Assembly: GCA_947258895.1 (NCBI GenBank)
Contig: CAMYKE010000217.1
Coordinates: 1-8,978 of the forward strand
Length of the DNA: 8,978 bases
Reading direction: 5' to 3'
DNA from: an uncultured Pseudomonadales bacterium
GTDB lineage: Bacteria > Pseudomonadota > Gammaproteobacteria > Pseudomonadales > IMCC2047
Below the pieces are notes generated by a model. It was not told where the DNA came from, did not search any database, and saw only the letters and a program-made list of their open reading frames with translations. Both the position numbers and the translations under genes were made by a program. Positions 1 to 5,790 of the stretch are shown piece after piece (within the stretch, counting starts at the first letter, position 1; each line of letters opens with the position of its first letter).

Positions 1-125
1 TCTCCTCACACTTTTCACTACGAGAGCCGCTTACGCATAGCTACAGCTATGCATTGCGCGCCTTTCGTGCAATCTGCGAACCGACCGACTCGCCATCTTG
101 CACGCCAATCGGTGACGGATGCGGG
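1..125. repeat. Hairpin-rich intergenic stretch, possible extragenic repeat
   Basis: Three inverted repeats lie in a row downstream of the htrA stop codon. The first is GCATAGCT/AGCTATGC at 35-52 with a 2-nt loop. The second, at 53-73, abuts it directly (ATTGCGCG/CGTGCAAT, one G:U pair, 5-nt loop). The third is ACCGA at 84-88 with TCGGT at 109-113. None is followed by a T-run on either strand, so they are not textbook intrinsic terminators. Plus-strand frame 1 is open from the window edge to a TAG at 127-129, so this could instead be the 3' end of a convergent gene, but its translation was not recognised. A REP-like repeat or a protective mRNA 3' end for htrA are alternatives. Confidence 0.35.
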
Positions 126-1529
126 TTAGCGAATCACCAGGTAAAACGAGCCCGCGCCGCGTTGAATATGCAGCAGGACTTGCTGATCGTCTCTCCGCAA
201 CGCCCGTCCGAATGACGTGATGTCCACTACTACCTGGCGGTTGGCACCGATAATCAGGTCGCCGCTGCGCAGGCCGCTGGAGGCAGCGGGCGAATTTGAC
301 GTGAGCCCGGCGACGATAACGCCATCTCCGGCCGGATTATTTTCAAAGCGAGCCCCGCGCAGTAACTGGTGTAAACGCGCGCTGATCGCCGCGGCCTCAC
401 GCGGTGCGCCGATCTCGACGCGGACCTGCCGTTCCTTGCCGCGCCGGATCAGTGTGAGCGTCGCCTGCTCCCCGATCGCCAGAATCCCGAGCTGGCTGCG
501 CAATTGTCCGCTGGCCCTTACGGGCCTGTCGTTCACGGCAACGATGACATCGCCGGTTTTAATGCCAGCTGTGGCTGCCATCGATCCTTCTTCCACGCCG
601 GCAACCAGTACTCCCTGTTGTCCCCGCTCCAGATCCAGCGCGGCGCGCAGTTCCGGCGTGATATCCTGAATGTTGATACCGATGCTGCCGCGCCGTACTT
701 CGCCAAATTCGATTATCTGGTGGACACTCGCTTGCGCCATATTTACCGGAATGGCGAAGCCAATGCCGACGTTGCCTCCCGCGGGCGAGATAATTGCGGT
801 GTTGATGCCGACCAGCTCGCCCCTCAGGTTGACGAGTGCGCCGCCGGAATTCCCTGGGTTAATCGATGCGTCTGTCTGGATGAAGTTTTCATAGCCTTCG
901 ATACCCAGACCGGTTCTGCCAAGGGCGCTGACTATCCCGGTAGTAACGGTCTGGCCAAGGCCGAAGGGATTGCCGATAGCGATTACGAAATCGCCTACCC
1001 TGAGCTGGCTTGAGTCCGCCAGCTGGACGTCTGTTAGGCCATCGGCGCTAATTTTCAGGACCGCGATATCGAGGTCGGGGTCGATTCCCAATACCTCCGC
1101 ATCGTAATCCCTGCCGTCGGCGAGCGACACATGCACTTCATCGGCGCCCTTGATGACATGGTAGTTGGTGATGACGGTACCTTTGTCCGCATCGATAATG
1201 ACGCCCGAGCCGGCGCTGCGCTGGCGTTTGCGGTACTGGCGCTGGTTCGGCAGGTCAAAGAAGTAGCGAAAAAAAGGGTCGTTGAGTAGCGGGTTGTATA
1301 CTTCCCGGGTGGAATAAGTGGCGATATTGACGACCGCCGGATTCACCTCCTCGAGCAGCGGCGCAAGTGACGGCAAACGGGTTCCGGACGGATCGTACAG
1401 GGGCAGTGTCGCATTACCTGAACCGACCCCGCCCAGGATCAGCGTAGCCAGCACGCAGCGGAGCGCCCGTTGTGCGCTCCGCCATGCAAACCCGGCAGGC
1501 AACTGCATCATCGCTGCGCGCCCGGCCAT
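126..1529 (-). CDS. degQ: HtrA/DegQ-family periplasmic serine endoprotease
   Basis: This is a 467-residue trypsin-like protease of the DegP/DegQ/MucD group, which degrades or refolds damaged envelope proteins. The N-terminus has a basic stretch and a hydrophobic segment (about residues 20-40, ending GNA) consistent with export. The protease domain spans about 60-275. Its catalytic triad is His124 (in TNYHV), Asp154 (in DIAVLK) and Ser228 (in GNSGGA), with spacing matching DegP. Two PDZ domains follow, about 280-372 and 385-467, and the total length fits DegP/DegQ. The loop before the catalytic His is short and so more DegQ- than DegP-like. No clear ribosome binding site precedes the ATG at 1529; ATGs at 1511 and 1508 are alternatives. 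It lies 140 bp downstream of hsp20 on the same strand, and a TAAAAT hexamer (1598-1603) in the gap could serve its own promoter. The DegQ-type subfamily assignment is an inference; the HtrA call is firm. Confidence 0.95.
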   Translation of the reverse strand: MAGRAAMMQLPAGFAWRSAQRALRCVLATLILGGVGSGNATLPLYDPSGTRLPSLAPLLEEVNPAVVNIATYSTREVYNPLLNDPFFRYFFDLPNQRQYRKRQRSAGSGVIIDADKGTVITNYHVIKGADEVHVSLADGRDYDAEVLGIDPDLDIAVLKISADGLTDVQLADSSQLRVGDFVIAIGNPFGLGQTVTTGIVSALGRTGLGIEGYENFIQTDASINPGNSGGALVNLRGELVGINTAIISPAGGNVGIGFAIPVNMAQASVHQIIEFGEVRRGSIGINIQDITPELRAALDLERGQQGVLVAGVEEGSMAATAGIKTGDVIVAVNDRPVRASGQLRSQLGILAIGEQATLTLIRRGKERQVRVEIGAPREAAAISARLHQLLRGARFENNPAGDGVIVAGLTSNSPAASSGLRSGDLIIGANRQVVVDITSFGRALRRDDQQVLLHIQRGAGSFYLVIR

Positions 1530-1669
1530 TCGATGACGGGATCACCGAGCAGTCGGTATCGAATCAACGGAACGCAGTTACCGGACATTACGCTGCTATT
1601 TTATGCTGTCGCCAGGCGCAGGGCAGCGCCAGCCATGGTGGCCGGTGCCGCGCGAGCGATCTGTTTCGG

Positions 1670-2242
1670 CTAGTCATGGATAGCGACTTTTTTGGTACTG
1701 CTATCGACCGTTTCCTGGCGGGGAAGCGTGATCGTGAGTACGCCGTTTTTCATGGTCGCATCGATCTCATCGGTATTGACATCGTCCGGCAACGACAAGG
1801 TTCGCTGGAAGGCGCCATAGCTGCGCTCGACGCGAAAGAAGTGGCGCTCTTTGGTTTCCTTCTCTTCCTCTTTTTCGCCGCGGATCGTGAGCACATCGCC
1901 ACTAACCTCAATGTCCAGCTCGGATTCGGTCATGCCCGGAGCTTCGAGTGTCACTTGATAGCTCGCGTTGTCTCCGGAAACATTCAGACTTGGCCGGAAC
2001 TCCGCCAGCCCCGAGCCCTGCAACGCGTTGAATGCGCCGGGCCGCAGGGGCTGAAAACCGAAGCCGCGGAAGGCATCCTCGATCAGCTGGTCTATCTGCT
2101 CATGCAGTGCCAGTACCGGATTACCGGCACCAGCGGGCGCGGCGCCCCGGCCTGCCGGGTTCGTGACCGGGATCTGCCTTGCGCCAGCCTCCGACTCTTC
2201 ATGCTTGAACCAATTCCAGGGGTTCAGTTTCTGTAAGTCCAT
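1670..2242 (-). CDS. hsp20: Hsp20/alpha-crystallin small heat-shock protein
   Basis: A 190-residue ATP-independent holdase that binds unfolding proteins in the cytoplasm until Hsp70/ClpB can refold them. The N-terminal arm (about 1-82) starts with a Trp-containing NPWNWF segment and has a Gly/Ala/Pro-rich linker near 28-42. The alpha-crystallin domain covers about 83-175. It includes the charged EKEEEKE loop (123-129) and the family's A-x-x-x-N-G-V-L signature at 162-169. The C-terminal tail ends VAIHD, where the oligomerising I-x-I-type motif normally sits. The ATG at 2242 is supported by GGAGG at 2250-2254 with 7-nt spacing. A sigma-32-like promoter and a 5'-leader hairpin lie upstream. htrA follows on the same strand, giving a cytoplasmic holdase beside a periplasmic protease. 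Confidence 0.95.
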   Translation of the reverse strand: MDLQKLNPWNWFKHEESEAGARQIPVTNPAGRGAAPAGAGNPVLALHEQIDQLIEDAFRGFGFQPLRPGAFNALQGSGLAEFRPSLNVSGDNASYQVTLEAPGMTESELDIEVSGDVLTIRGEKEEEKETKERHFFRVERSYGAFQRTLSLPDDVNTDEIDATMKNGVLTITLPRQETVDSSTKKVAIHD

Positions 2243-2283
2243 CTTGAAACCTCCATACTAACGGGTCAAAGAATTGCGTTTGT

Positions 2284-2301
2284 GCCGGGTTACTCGCCGG
2301 C
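2284..2301 (-). promoter_or_regulatory. 5'-leader hairpin of hsp20 mRNA
   Basis: GCCGG (2284-2288) and CCGGC (2297-2301) form a 5-bp GC-only stem with an 8-nt loop. If the predicted hsp20 promoter is right, transcription would start at about 2302, so this hairpin would sit at the very 5' end of the transcript, where it could protect the mRNA. This is inferred from position only. Confidence 0.3.
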
Positions 2302-2308
2302 CTGTGTA

Positions 2309-2338
2309 TACATGTAGGGCTGAAAGAAAAAAATCAAG
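2309..2338 (-). promoter_or_regulatory. Sigma-32-like (heat-shock) promoter of hsp20
   Basis: Reading the minus strand, CTTGATT (2332-2338) resembles the sigma-32 -35 element CTTGAAA. After 14 nt, CTACATGTA (2309-2317) resembles the -10 element CCCCATNTA in its last six positions. Start of transcription would be near 2302, giving a leader of about 60 nt. Heat-shock sigma control is usual for hsp20 genes. The -10 match is imperfect, so this is a candidate. Confidence 0.4.
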
Positions 2339-2482
2339 GCAGTACGCCGAAGCGGTCGAATACGAGCCGTGGTTTCACCTGTTCTTGCTGGCGCTGCCCC
2401 TGGGTCGATTGGCCCAATAATTCCGATTCATACGTCCCGAATCCGTACACATGCATTTTCGCAGGGTCAAGGCCGCTCGCAA

Positions 2483-2523
2483 CTGATCCCGATCAATCTT
2501 TTCCCGACCGGTCCGGTTATACT
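2483..2523 (+). promoter_or_regulatory. FNR-like box with class II-spaced -10 hexamer
   Basis: CTGATCCCGATCAA at 2483-2496 matches 9 of the 10 conserved positions of the FNR/Anr box (TTGAT-N4-ATCAA). After 21 nt comes TATACT (2518-2523), one base off the sigma-70 -10 consensus. In class II FNR promoters the box is centred near -41.5, which is where it falls if transcription starts at about 2530-2531. No good -35 hexamer is present, as expected for an activator-dependent promoter. It points toward the zinc-ribbon and CBS genes through a leader of about 275 nt. Confidence 0.45.
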
Positions 2524-2696
2524 CTTTATTCTGTAGCAGAAGGTGGTTTCGATTGGTGAGCCGTATACATTCGATTTGGTTCGCAGTATTTCTGAAAGGC
2601 AACGGCGACCGGGAGTGAACGTTCGCCGGCAGGTCGTTGAAAAGCTGATTGCCAGCGTCGACCGACGGTGTTTCCTCAACCGGTTTCCGCACGATA

Positions 2697-2725
2697 TTGA
2701 TCAATTCCTTTCAGCCGGCGATAAA
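2697..2725 (+). promoter_or_regulatory. Sigma-70-like promoter of the zinc-ribbon gene
   Basis: TTGATC (2697-2702) is followed after exactly 17 nt by GATAAA (2720-2725). Each hexamer matches 4 of 6 consensus bases. The -35 lies inside a perfect 10-bp palindrome, ATTGATCAAT (2696-2705), which could be an operator. Transcription would start near 2732. Confidence 0.3.
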
Positions 2726-2765
2726 ACCATGGCTGGTCGAATGAGCATCATAATCCTGCACACAC

Positions 2766-2783
2766 GGACCTAAGTCGAGGTCC
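2766..2783 (+). promoter_or_regulatory. Hairpin just upstream of the zinc-ribbon start codon
   Basis: GGACCT (2766-2771) pairs with AGGTCC (2778-2783) across a 6-nt loop. The right arm contains GAGG (2777-2780), the only Shine-Dalgarno-like tract upstream of the possible starts. The structure could therefore limit translation. There is no T-run, so it is not a terminator. Confidence 0.25.
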
Positions 2784-2805
2784 TGCTAATTTGATTTTCG
2801 GGAAT

Positions 2806-3417
2806 ATGAATATGAATGAGAAGGCCAGGTCTGTGTCAAAAGAGCAACAGCGTAAAGAAGAACTCTCGGCCTATGAAAAGCTGGTGGAATTAATGCGCGA
2901 GCAACTGGAGAAATCGTCTGCGACTATGGATGCCGGCAGGCTGACGGGGACCATCGACCATGCAGCCCGTGACCTGAGGGCCCTCGGGGAGCATTCCATG
3001 GATGCGATCAGCACGGCGGCAGAGACGGCAAGGAAGGATCTCGCGAGTACCGCCGAGCATGCCAAACCCCTCTGGGAAACGCTGCAGCACAATGCAAACG
3101 ACGCTCGGGAGTCGATGGCGCGAGCCGGCGCCCAATTGTGGGCCCAACTGGCGAGCGGCACCCGGGGCCAGGGGGCCGCCTGGCGCGACCTGACGGGCAG
3201 TGTACTCGAGACATTTTTCGATGAGGTTTCCTCCTGGAGCGGCAAGCTGGCCGGAAAACTGGAGGAATCGATTACCTATCACACCGGACAGATGTCTTTT
3301 GGCGGCGCCTTCAAATGTAGCTCTTGCAAAGAGGTGATTCATCTGCGCAAGCCGGGTCACCTGCCGCCTTGCCCGAAGTGCCACAAGACTGCATATCGGC
3401 GCACAGTTATAGGGTAA
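2806..3417 (+). CDS. Zinc-ribbon protein with long helical N-terminus (DUF1451/YbeL-like)
   Basis: A 203-residue soluble protein of unknown function. Its C-terminal part resembles E. coli YbeL-type DUF1451 proteins: a W-x-x-L/T segment, YHTGQM-x-x-GG, then a four-Cys zinc ribbon with C171-x-x-C174 and C189-P-K-C192. Residues about 15-40 match the family's N-terminal Y-x-x-L-V-E-x-M-R helix. Between them, about 45-135, lies an Ala/Glu/Arg-rich helical stretch that looks expanded relative to YbeL and resembles amphipathic coiled-coil or apolipoprotein-like sequence. The start is uncertain. A TTG at 2791 is the furthest upstream with weak GAGG 10 nt before it; ATGs at 2806 and 2812 are more likely. 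The CBS-domain gene follows 128 bp downstream on the same strand. Confidence 0.8.
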   Translation: MNMNEKARSVSKEQQRKEELSAYEKLVELMREQLEKSSATMDAGRLTGTIDHAARDLRALGEHSMDAISTAAETARKDLASTAEHAKPLWETLQHNANDARESMARAGAQLWAQLASGTRGQGAAWRDLTGSVLETFFDEVSSWSGKLAGKLEESITYHTGQMSFGGAFKCSSCKEVIHLRKPGHLPPCPKCHKTAYRRTVIG

Positions 3418-3429
3418 ATAGCCGCGACC

Positions 3430-3493
3430 CGCTACCGACAGCAGGACAGGGGGTAGCGATAGGAGGGCCGTATCCGGGCCGATTTGCTATCGC
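3430..3493 (+). promoter_or_regulatory. Alternative hairpins in the leader of the CBS gene
   Basis: CGCTACC (3430-3436) can pair with GGTAGCG (3452-3458). The overlapping GCGATAG (3456-3462) can instead pair with CTATCGC (3487-3493), enclosing a small GGCC/GGCC stem. The two 7-bp pairings share bases 3456-3458 and are mutually exclusive. This could be a regulatory switch or an mRNA processing signal between the two genes. No T-run follows either stem. Confidence 0.3.
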
Positions 3494-3530
3494 AGCGGTG
3501 CGCGACGTGAACTGGTCGTTAACGTTCCAA

Positions 3531-3537
3531 AAGGAGG
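3531..3537 (+). promoter_or_regulatory. Strong ribosome binding site of the CBS gene
   Basis: AAGGAGG, fully complementary to the 16S rRNA 3' end, sits 8 nt before the ATG at 3546 and fixes that start. Confidence 0.85.
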
Positions 3538-3545
3538 GATGAATC

Positions 3546-3995
3546 ATGACTGCAGGGGCATATTGTAATCGGGACACCGTAGTGGCCCGACCGGAGACAT
3601 CCATTCATGAAGCGGCGAAACTGATGCGCGAACACCACGTTGGCTGCCTGGTCGTTGTCGACGACCGGCATATTTCGAATGTACCGGTGGGCCTGGTGAC
3701 GGATCGCGACATGGTAGTCGAATTGCTGGCGCAGGGGGTCGATCCCGCAAGCGTAACCGTGAGCGATATCATGAGTGTTGATCCGGTCACCGTGGATGAG
3801 GACGAAAGCTTGTGGGATGCGATCCGCAAGATGAGCGCCAGAGGCATCCGCCGGCTACCGGTGGTCGATAAAAACAAGGCGCTAGCCGGGCTGTTGGCGG
3901 TGGACGACGTTCTCGACCTGCTCAGTGTCGAGCTATCGCAGCTCACCAACCTGTTCATCCTGGAGCAAAAGCGGGAGAAACAATCTCGAATGTAA
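3546..3995 (+). CDS. Tandem CBS-domain protein
   Basis: A 149-residue protein made almost wholly of a Bateman module. CBS1 covers about 1-62, with GLVTDRD at 49-55. CBS2 covers about 74-131, with GIRRLPVVD at 100-108 and the closing GLLAVDDVLDLL segment. Such modules typically bind adenine nucleotides (AMP, ATP, NAD-type or SAM) and act as energy or redox sensors for a partner. No effector domain is fused here. The C-terminal helix (about 130-149) is Gln/Lys/Arg-rich. The ATG at 3546 has a very strong AAGGAGG (3531-3537) 8 nt upstream, suggesting high expression. It probably shares a transcript with the zinc-ribbon gene. The partner and ligand are unknown. Confidence 0.9.
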   Translation: MTAGAYCNRDTVVARPETSIHEAAKLMREHHVGCLVVVDDRHISNVPVGLVTDRDMVVELLAQGVDPASVTVSDIMSVDPVTVDEDESLWDAIRKMSARGIRRLPVVDKNKALAGLLAVDDVLDLLSVELSQLTNLFILEQKREKQSRM

Positions 3996-4090
3996 GCTTC
4001 TGGCGGCAGCTCGGTCAGGCAGCAGCAACACCAGGTTACGCATCCATAAATTTGCACGCGCCGCGGTTGCACCTGTACCCCGGTCAGGGA

Positions 4091-4867
4091 CTATCGAACG
4101 GGCCGGCATCCCGATTCCCTGATCTGGCTGCGGTGCAGTGGAACCCTGAGTGTGGCATTACCTGCGGCGAGCAGTTGCTGGGTTTCAGGGGCCTTGAGCT
4201 GCAGCCCGTATACAAATTCCCGGCCGGATTCGGAGTAGCTGATCTTCTTGTAACTGGGTCGTTCCGTGAACTTCAGCGACAGGGATTGTACCGGGCCACG
4301 CACCCGGCCCGGTTGGAATGACCGGCCATCGAAATAATAGTAGTGCTCGAAGCCTACGTCGCTATCGAAGGCTGCGACCGATACCTTGCAGTCGCGTTTG
4401 ACGCTCATTTTTTCGCCATACTCGTGGTGTACTACCGAGAATTGCAGGTTAAAGGGCTGGTTGAACTGCCCGGCCGGCAGGTAGGCGCTGCCGCTGAATT
4501 CCGCCAGCTCTGCCGGGGGCGTTGCCAACAACGGGTAGGCATCTTTGCCGTCAGGATTTCGCCACGCCAGTGTCCCGGGTATGTAAACCGGAATATGCAG
4601 GACGCGGGTTGCGGCGGGCGGTTTGCCGTTTTCCACCAGAGTGAAGCGGTAGCCGTTGTCCTGGCCGGCGGCTGTACCCGGTTGTGGCTTGAGGTACGCC
4701 GTGTATCGTCCAGGGTCGACCTGTTGTGACACCTGTTGGCTATCGGTATAGCGAAACCCTTCAGAGACAGTGAGTTCTCCGATCAGGGTTTGCTCCTTGC
4801 AGCCGACCAGCAGCAGCGTCACCAGCCCGTACGCAAAGCGCTTTACAAGCAAAAATCCTGCTTTCAT
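4091..4867 (-). CDS. Orphan lipoprotein of unknown function
   Basis: A 258-residue predicted lipoprotein. The start at 4867 is preferred over an in-frame ATG at 4921. GAGGA (4873-4877) stands 5 nt upstream, and the shorter form begins directly with a classic lipoprotein signal: Lys/Arg, a hydrophobic run and the lipobox LVGC with Cys23 as the lipidated residue. Lys follows at +2, so outer-membrane sorting by Lol is plausible. The mature part has no further membrane segment and looks beta-rich, with many alternating hydrophobic, Tyr and Gly residues. Two more cysteines occur (in the KRDCKV and SGCR segments). No family was recognised. It converges on the CBS gene (95 bp between the stops) and is apparently transcribed alone. 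Confidence 0.75.
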   Translation of the reverse strand: MKAGFLLVKRFAYGLVTLLLVGCKEQTLIGELTVSEGFRYTDSQQVSQQVDPGRYTAYLKPQPGTAAGQDNGYRFTLVENGKPPAATRVLHIPVYIPGTLAWRNPDGKDAYPLLATPPAELAEFSGSAYLPAGQFNQPFNLQFSVVHHEYGEKMSVKRDCKVSVAAFDSDVGFEHYYYFDGRSFQPGRVRGPVQSLSLKFTERPSYKKISYSESGREFVYGLQLKAPETQQLLAAGNATLRVPLHRSQIRESGCRPVR

Positions 4868-4872
4868 ACTAT

Positions 4873-4877
4873 TCCTC
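4873..4877 (-). promoter_or_regulatory. Ribosome binding site deciding the lipoprotein start
   Basis: On the minus strand GAGGA lies 5 nt before the ATG at 4867. This favours that start over the upstream ATG at 4921 and removes 18 residues that would disrupt the signal peptide. A TATAAC hexamer at 4886-4891 is a possible -10 element, but I saw no matching -35. Confidence 0.6.
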
Positions 4878-4959
4878 AATGCGTTGTTATACGTGACAAA
4901 TAAATGCAAGGATCGTTTCACAATGCGGTCTGCTCAGGTCCTGGAGAATATCGCAACGA

Positions 4960-5015
4960 GCCCGCATTCATCACCGATACAGCGTCAAACCAAAGTTAAA
5001 GCTGTGAATGCGGGC
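4960..5015. repeat. Nested inverted repeat (long stem-loop)
   Basis: GCCCGCATTCA (4960-4970) is perfectly inverted as TGAATGCGGGC (5005-5015). Inside, ACAGC (4979-4983) pairs with GCTG(T) at 5001-5005, leaving an 8-nt bulge on the left arm and a 17-nt loop. The sequence AATTT follows on the plus strand, too short for a convincing terminator. Confidence 0.6.
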
Positions 5016-5123
5016 AATTTCTTGAAACCGGCGTTTTACAACCTGTCAGATTTGCTTTGACGCGCTTGTATGCTACTCAGAGCCTTTATATTGGATGATA
5101 TTAAGGTGCCGGATGCGGGCTAG

Positions 5124-5164
5124 CCGCCGCGAAATTGCAATATTTCGTTGCGGGTTCGCGGCGG
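5124..5164. repeat. 10-bp GC-rich inverted repeat with inner stem
   Basis: CCGCCGCGAA (5124-5133) is perfectly inverted as TTCGCGGCGG (5155-5164). The 21-nt loop contains a further GCAA/TTGC pairing. There is no T-run. It lies about 175 bp upstream of the small exported-protein gene. Confidence 0.6.
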
Positions 5165-5339
5165 GAGATGTGATTTATTTCCGGGGAAAGTGGTCGAAAC
5201 TTACGGCAGTACGTTTGATTCAGGTCGCGCAGTGGACAAAAAATTGCAGTATTTTCAACAGCAACCGGTTTTGCAAATCGGGTGTTGTCACTGTCGCTGA
5301 TGCACCCGGATCCAGTCATTCATTAACGCGGAGCTTGCT

Positions 5340-5735
5340 ATGAAATCTGCACACATAATGATCAATTGGATATTGGTTACCTCCCTGGCGCTGGTTGGGG
5401 TTGTCAATGCAAAACAGGAAAGCGAAGGTGAGCGCTGCATCAGCTTGATGAGAATCGATAGTACGCAAGTCCTCGACGGCAATCATGTTATCTTTCGCAT
5501 GAAGGGCGGCAAGAACTACCTGAATGTGCTGCCGCACCGATGCCCGGGCTTGCGAAGGAACCAGCCGTTCATGTATCGCACCTCACTCAGCGTGCTCTGT
5601 GATGTGGATATGATCACGGTGCTGGATACCGGTGGCTTTGGGTTGCGGCCAATGGCTTCTTGTGGGCTCGGCCGTTTCATGCCGATGTTGGATGCAGATA
5701 TTGATGCGATCCGTGATGAACTCAAAGCAGATTGA
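5340..5735 (+). CDS. Small exported four-cysteine protein (DUF6491-like)
   Basis: A 131-residue protein with a Sec signal peptide: Lys2, a hydrophobic core at about 7-23, and likely cleavage after VNA at residue 24. The mature domain has four cysteines (33, 68, 87, 108), enough for two disulphides in the periplasm. Its pattern is C-I-S-L near the start, GGKNYLN-x-LP-x-x-CPGLRR, YRTS-x-x-x-LC-x-V-D, and GGFGLRP-x-x-SCGLGRF. This resembles the DUF6491 proteins of gammaproteobacteria, which have no known function. The ATG at 5340 has CGGAG (5328-5332) 7 nt upstream. It ends 55 bp before cbpA on the same strand and may be cotranscribed. The family assignment is from memory of the motif pattern. 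Confidence 0.8.
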   Translation: MKSAHIMINWILVTSLALVGVVNAKQESEGERCISLMRIDSTQVLDGNHVIFRMKGGKNYLNVLPHRCPGLRRNQPFMYRTSLSVLCDVDMITVLDTGGFGLRPMASCGLGRFMPMLDADIDAIRDELKAD

Positions 5736-5790
5736 CAAGGTGCTTCAGATGCCAGCGCCAGACGCACGTGGTGGTTAACGGAACCGGGCT

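Larger units (their letters stand above)
2243..2790. other. Divergent intergenic region between hsp20 and the zinc-ribbon gene
   Basis: About 550 bp separate the two divergent genes. The left part holds the hsp20 leader and promoter. The right part holds an FNR-like box with a -10 hexamer, a second sigma-70-like promoter and a hairpin at 2766-2783. Two open frames exist: a minus-strand one at 2375-2704, and a plus-strand 76-codon one with a GTG start at 2543-2773. Neither has a convincing ribosome binding site, and neither translation is recognised. The plus-strand frame would lie just downstream of the FNR-like promoter, so it cannot be fully excluded as a small gene. Confidence 0.5.
4922..5339. 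other. 418-bp gene-free divergent stretch with long inverted repeats
   Basis: This lies between the divergent lipoprotein and small exported-protein genes. Open frames crossing it have no ribosome binding sites and unrecognised translations. It contains an 11-bp nested inverted repeat (4960-5015), a 10-bp inverted repeat (5124-5164), and a 14-bp near-identical direct repeat. The repeat is AAATTGCAATATTT at 5132-5145 and AAATTGCAGTATTT at 5241-5254. It is more AT-rich than the flanking genes. A small RNA, a structured leader or a small mobile remnant could each explain this. Confidence 0.5.

Noticed and set aside
504..1013. Long plus-strand open frame inside the htrA gene
   Set aside because: Antisense shadow of a gene with an intact catalytic triad and PDZ domains.
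1615..1630. Terminator between hsp20 and htrA (GGCGC/GCGCC hairpin)
   Set aside because: Five-bp stem with no T-run on the minus strand, so it does not support termination.
1472..2236. 254-codon plus-strand open frame opposite hsp20
   Set aside because: Antisense to the clear Hsp20 reading frame. It has no recognisable domains.
2375..2704. Minus-strand 109-codon open frame in the hsp20/zinc-ribbon intergenic region
   Set aside because: No ribosome binding site, unrecognised translation, and it runs through the FNR-like box and both rightward promoters.
2543..2773. Plus-strand 76-codon open frame with a GTG start
   Set aside because: It lies just after the FNR-like promoter, but has no ribosome binding site and an Arg-rich, unrecognised translation. 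Kept only as a remark.
4959..5015. Integron attC site
   Set aside because: The inverted repeat has neither an RYYYAAC nor a GTTRRRY core in the right places, and no integrase or cassette array is present.
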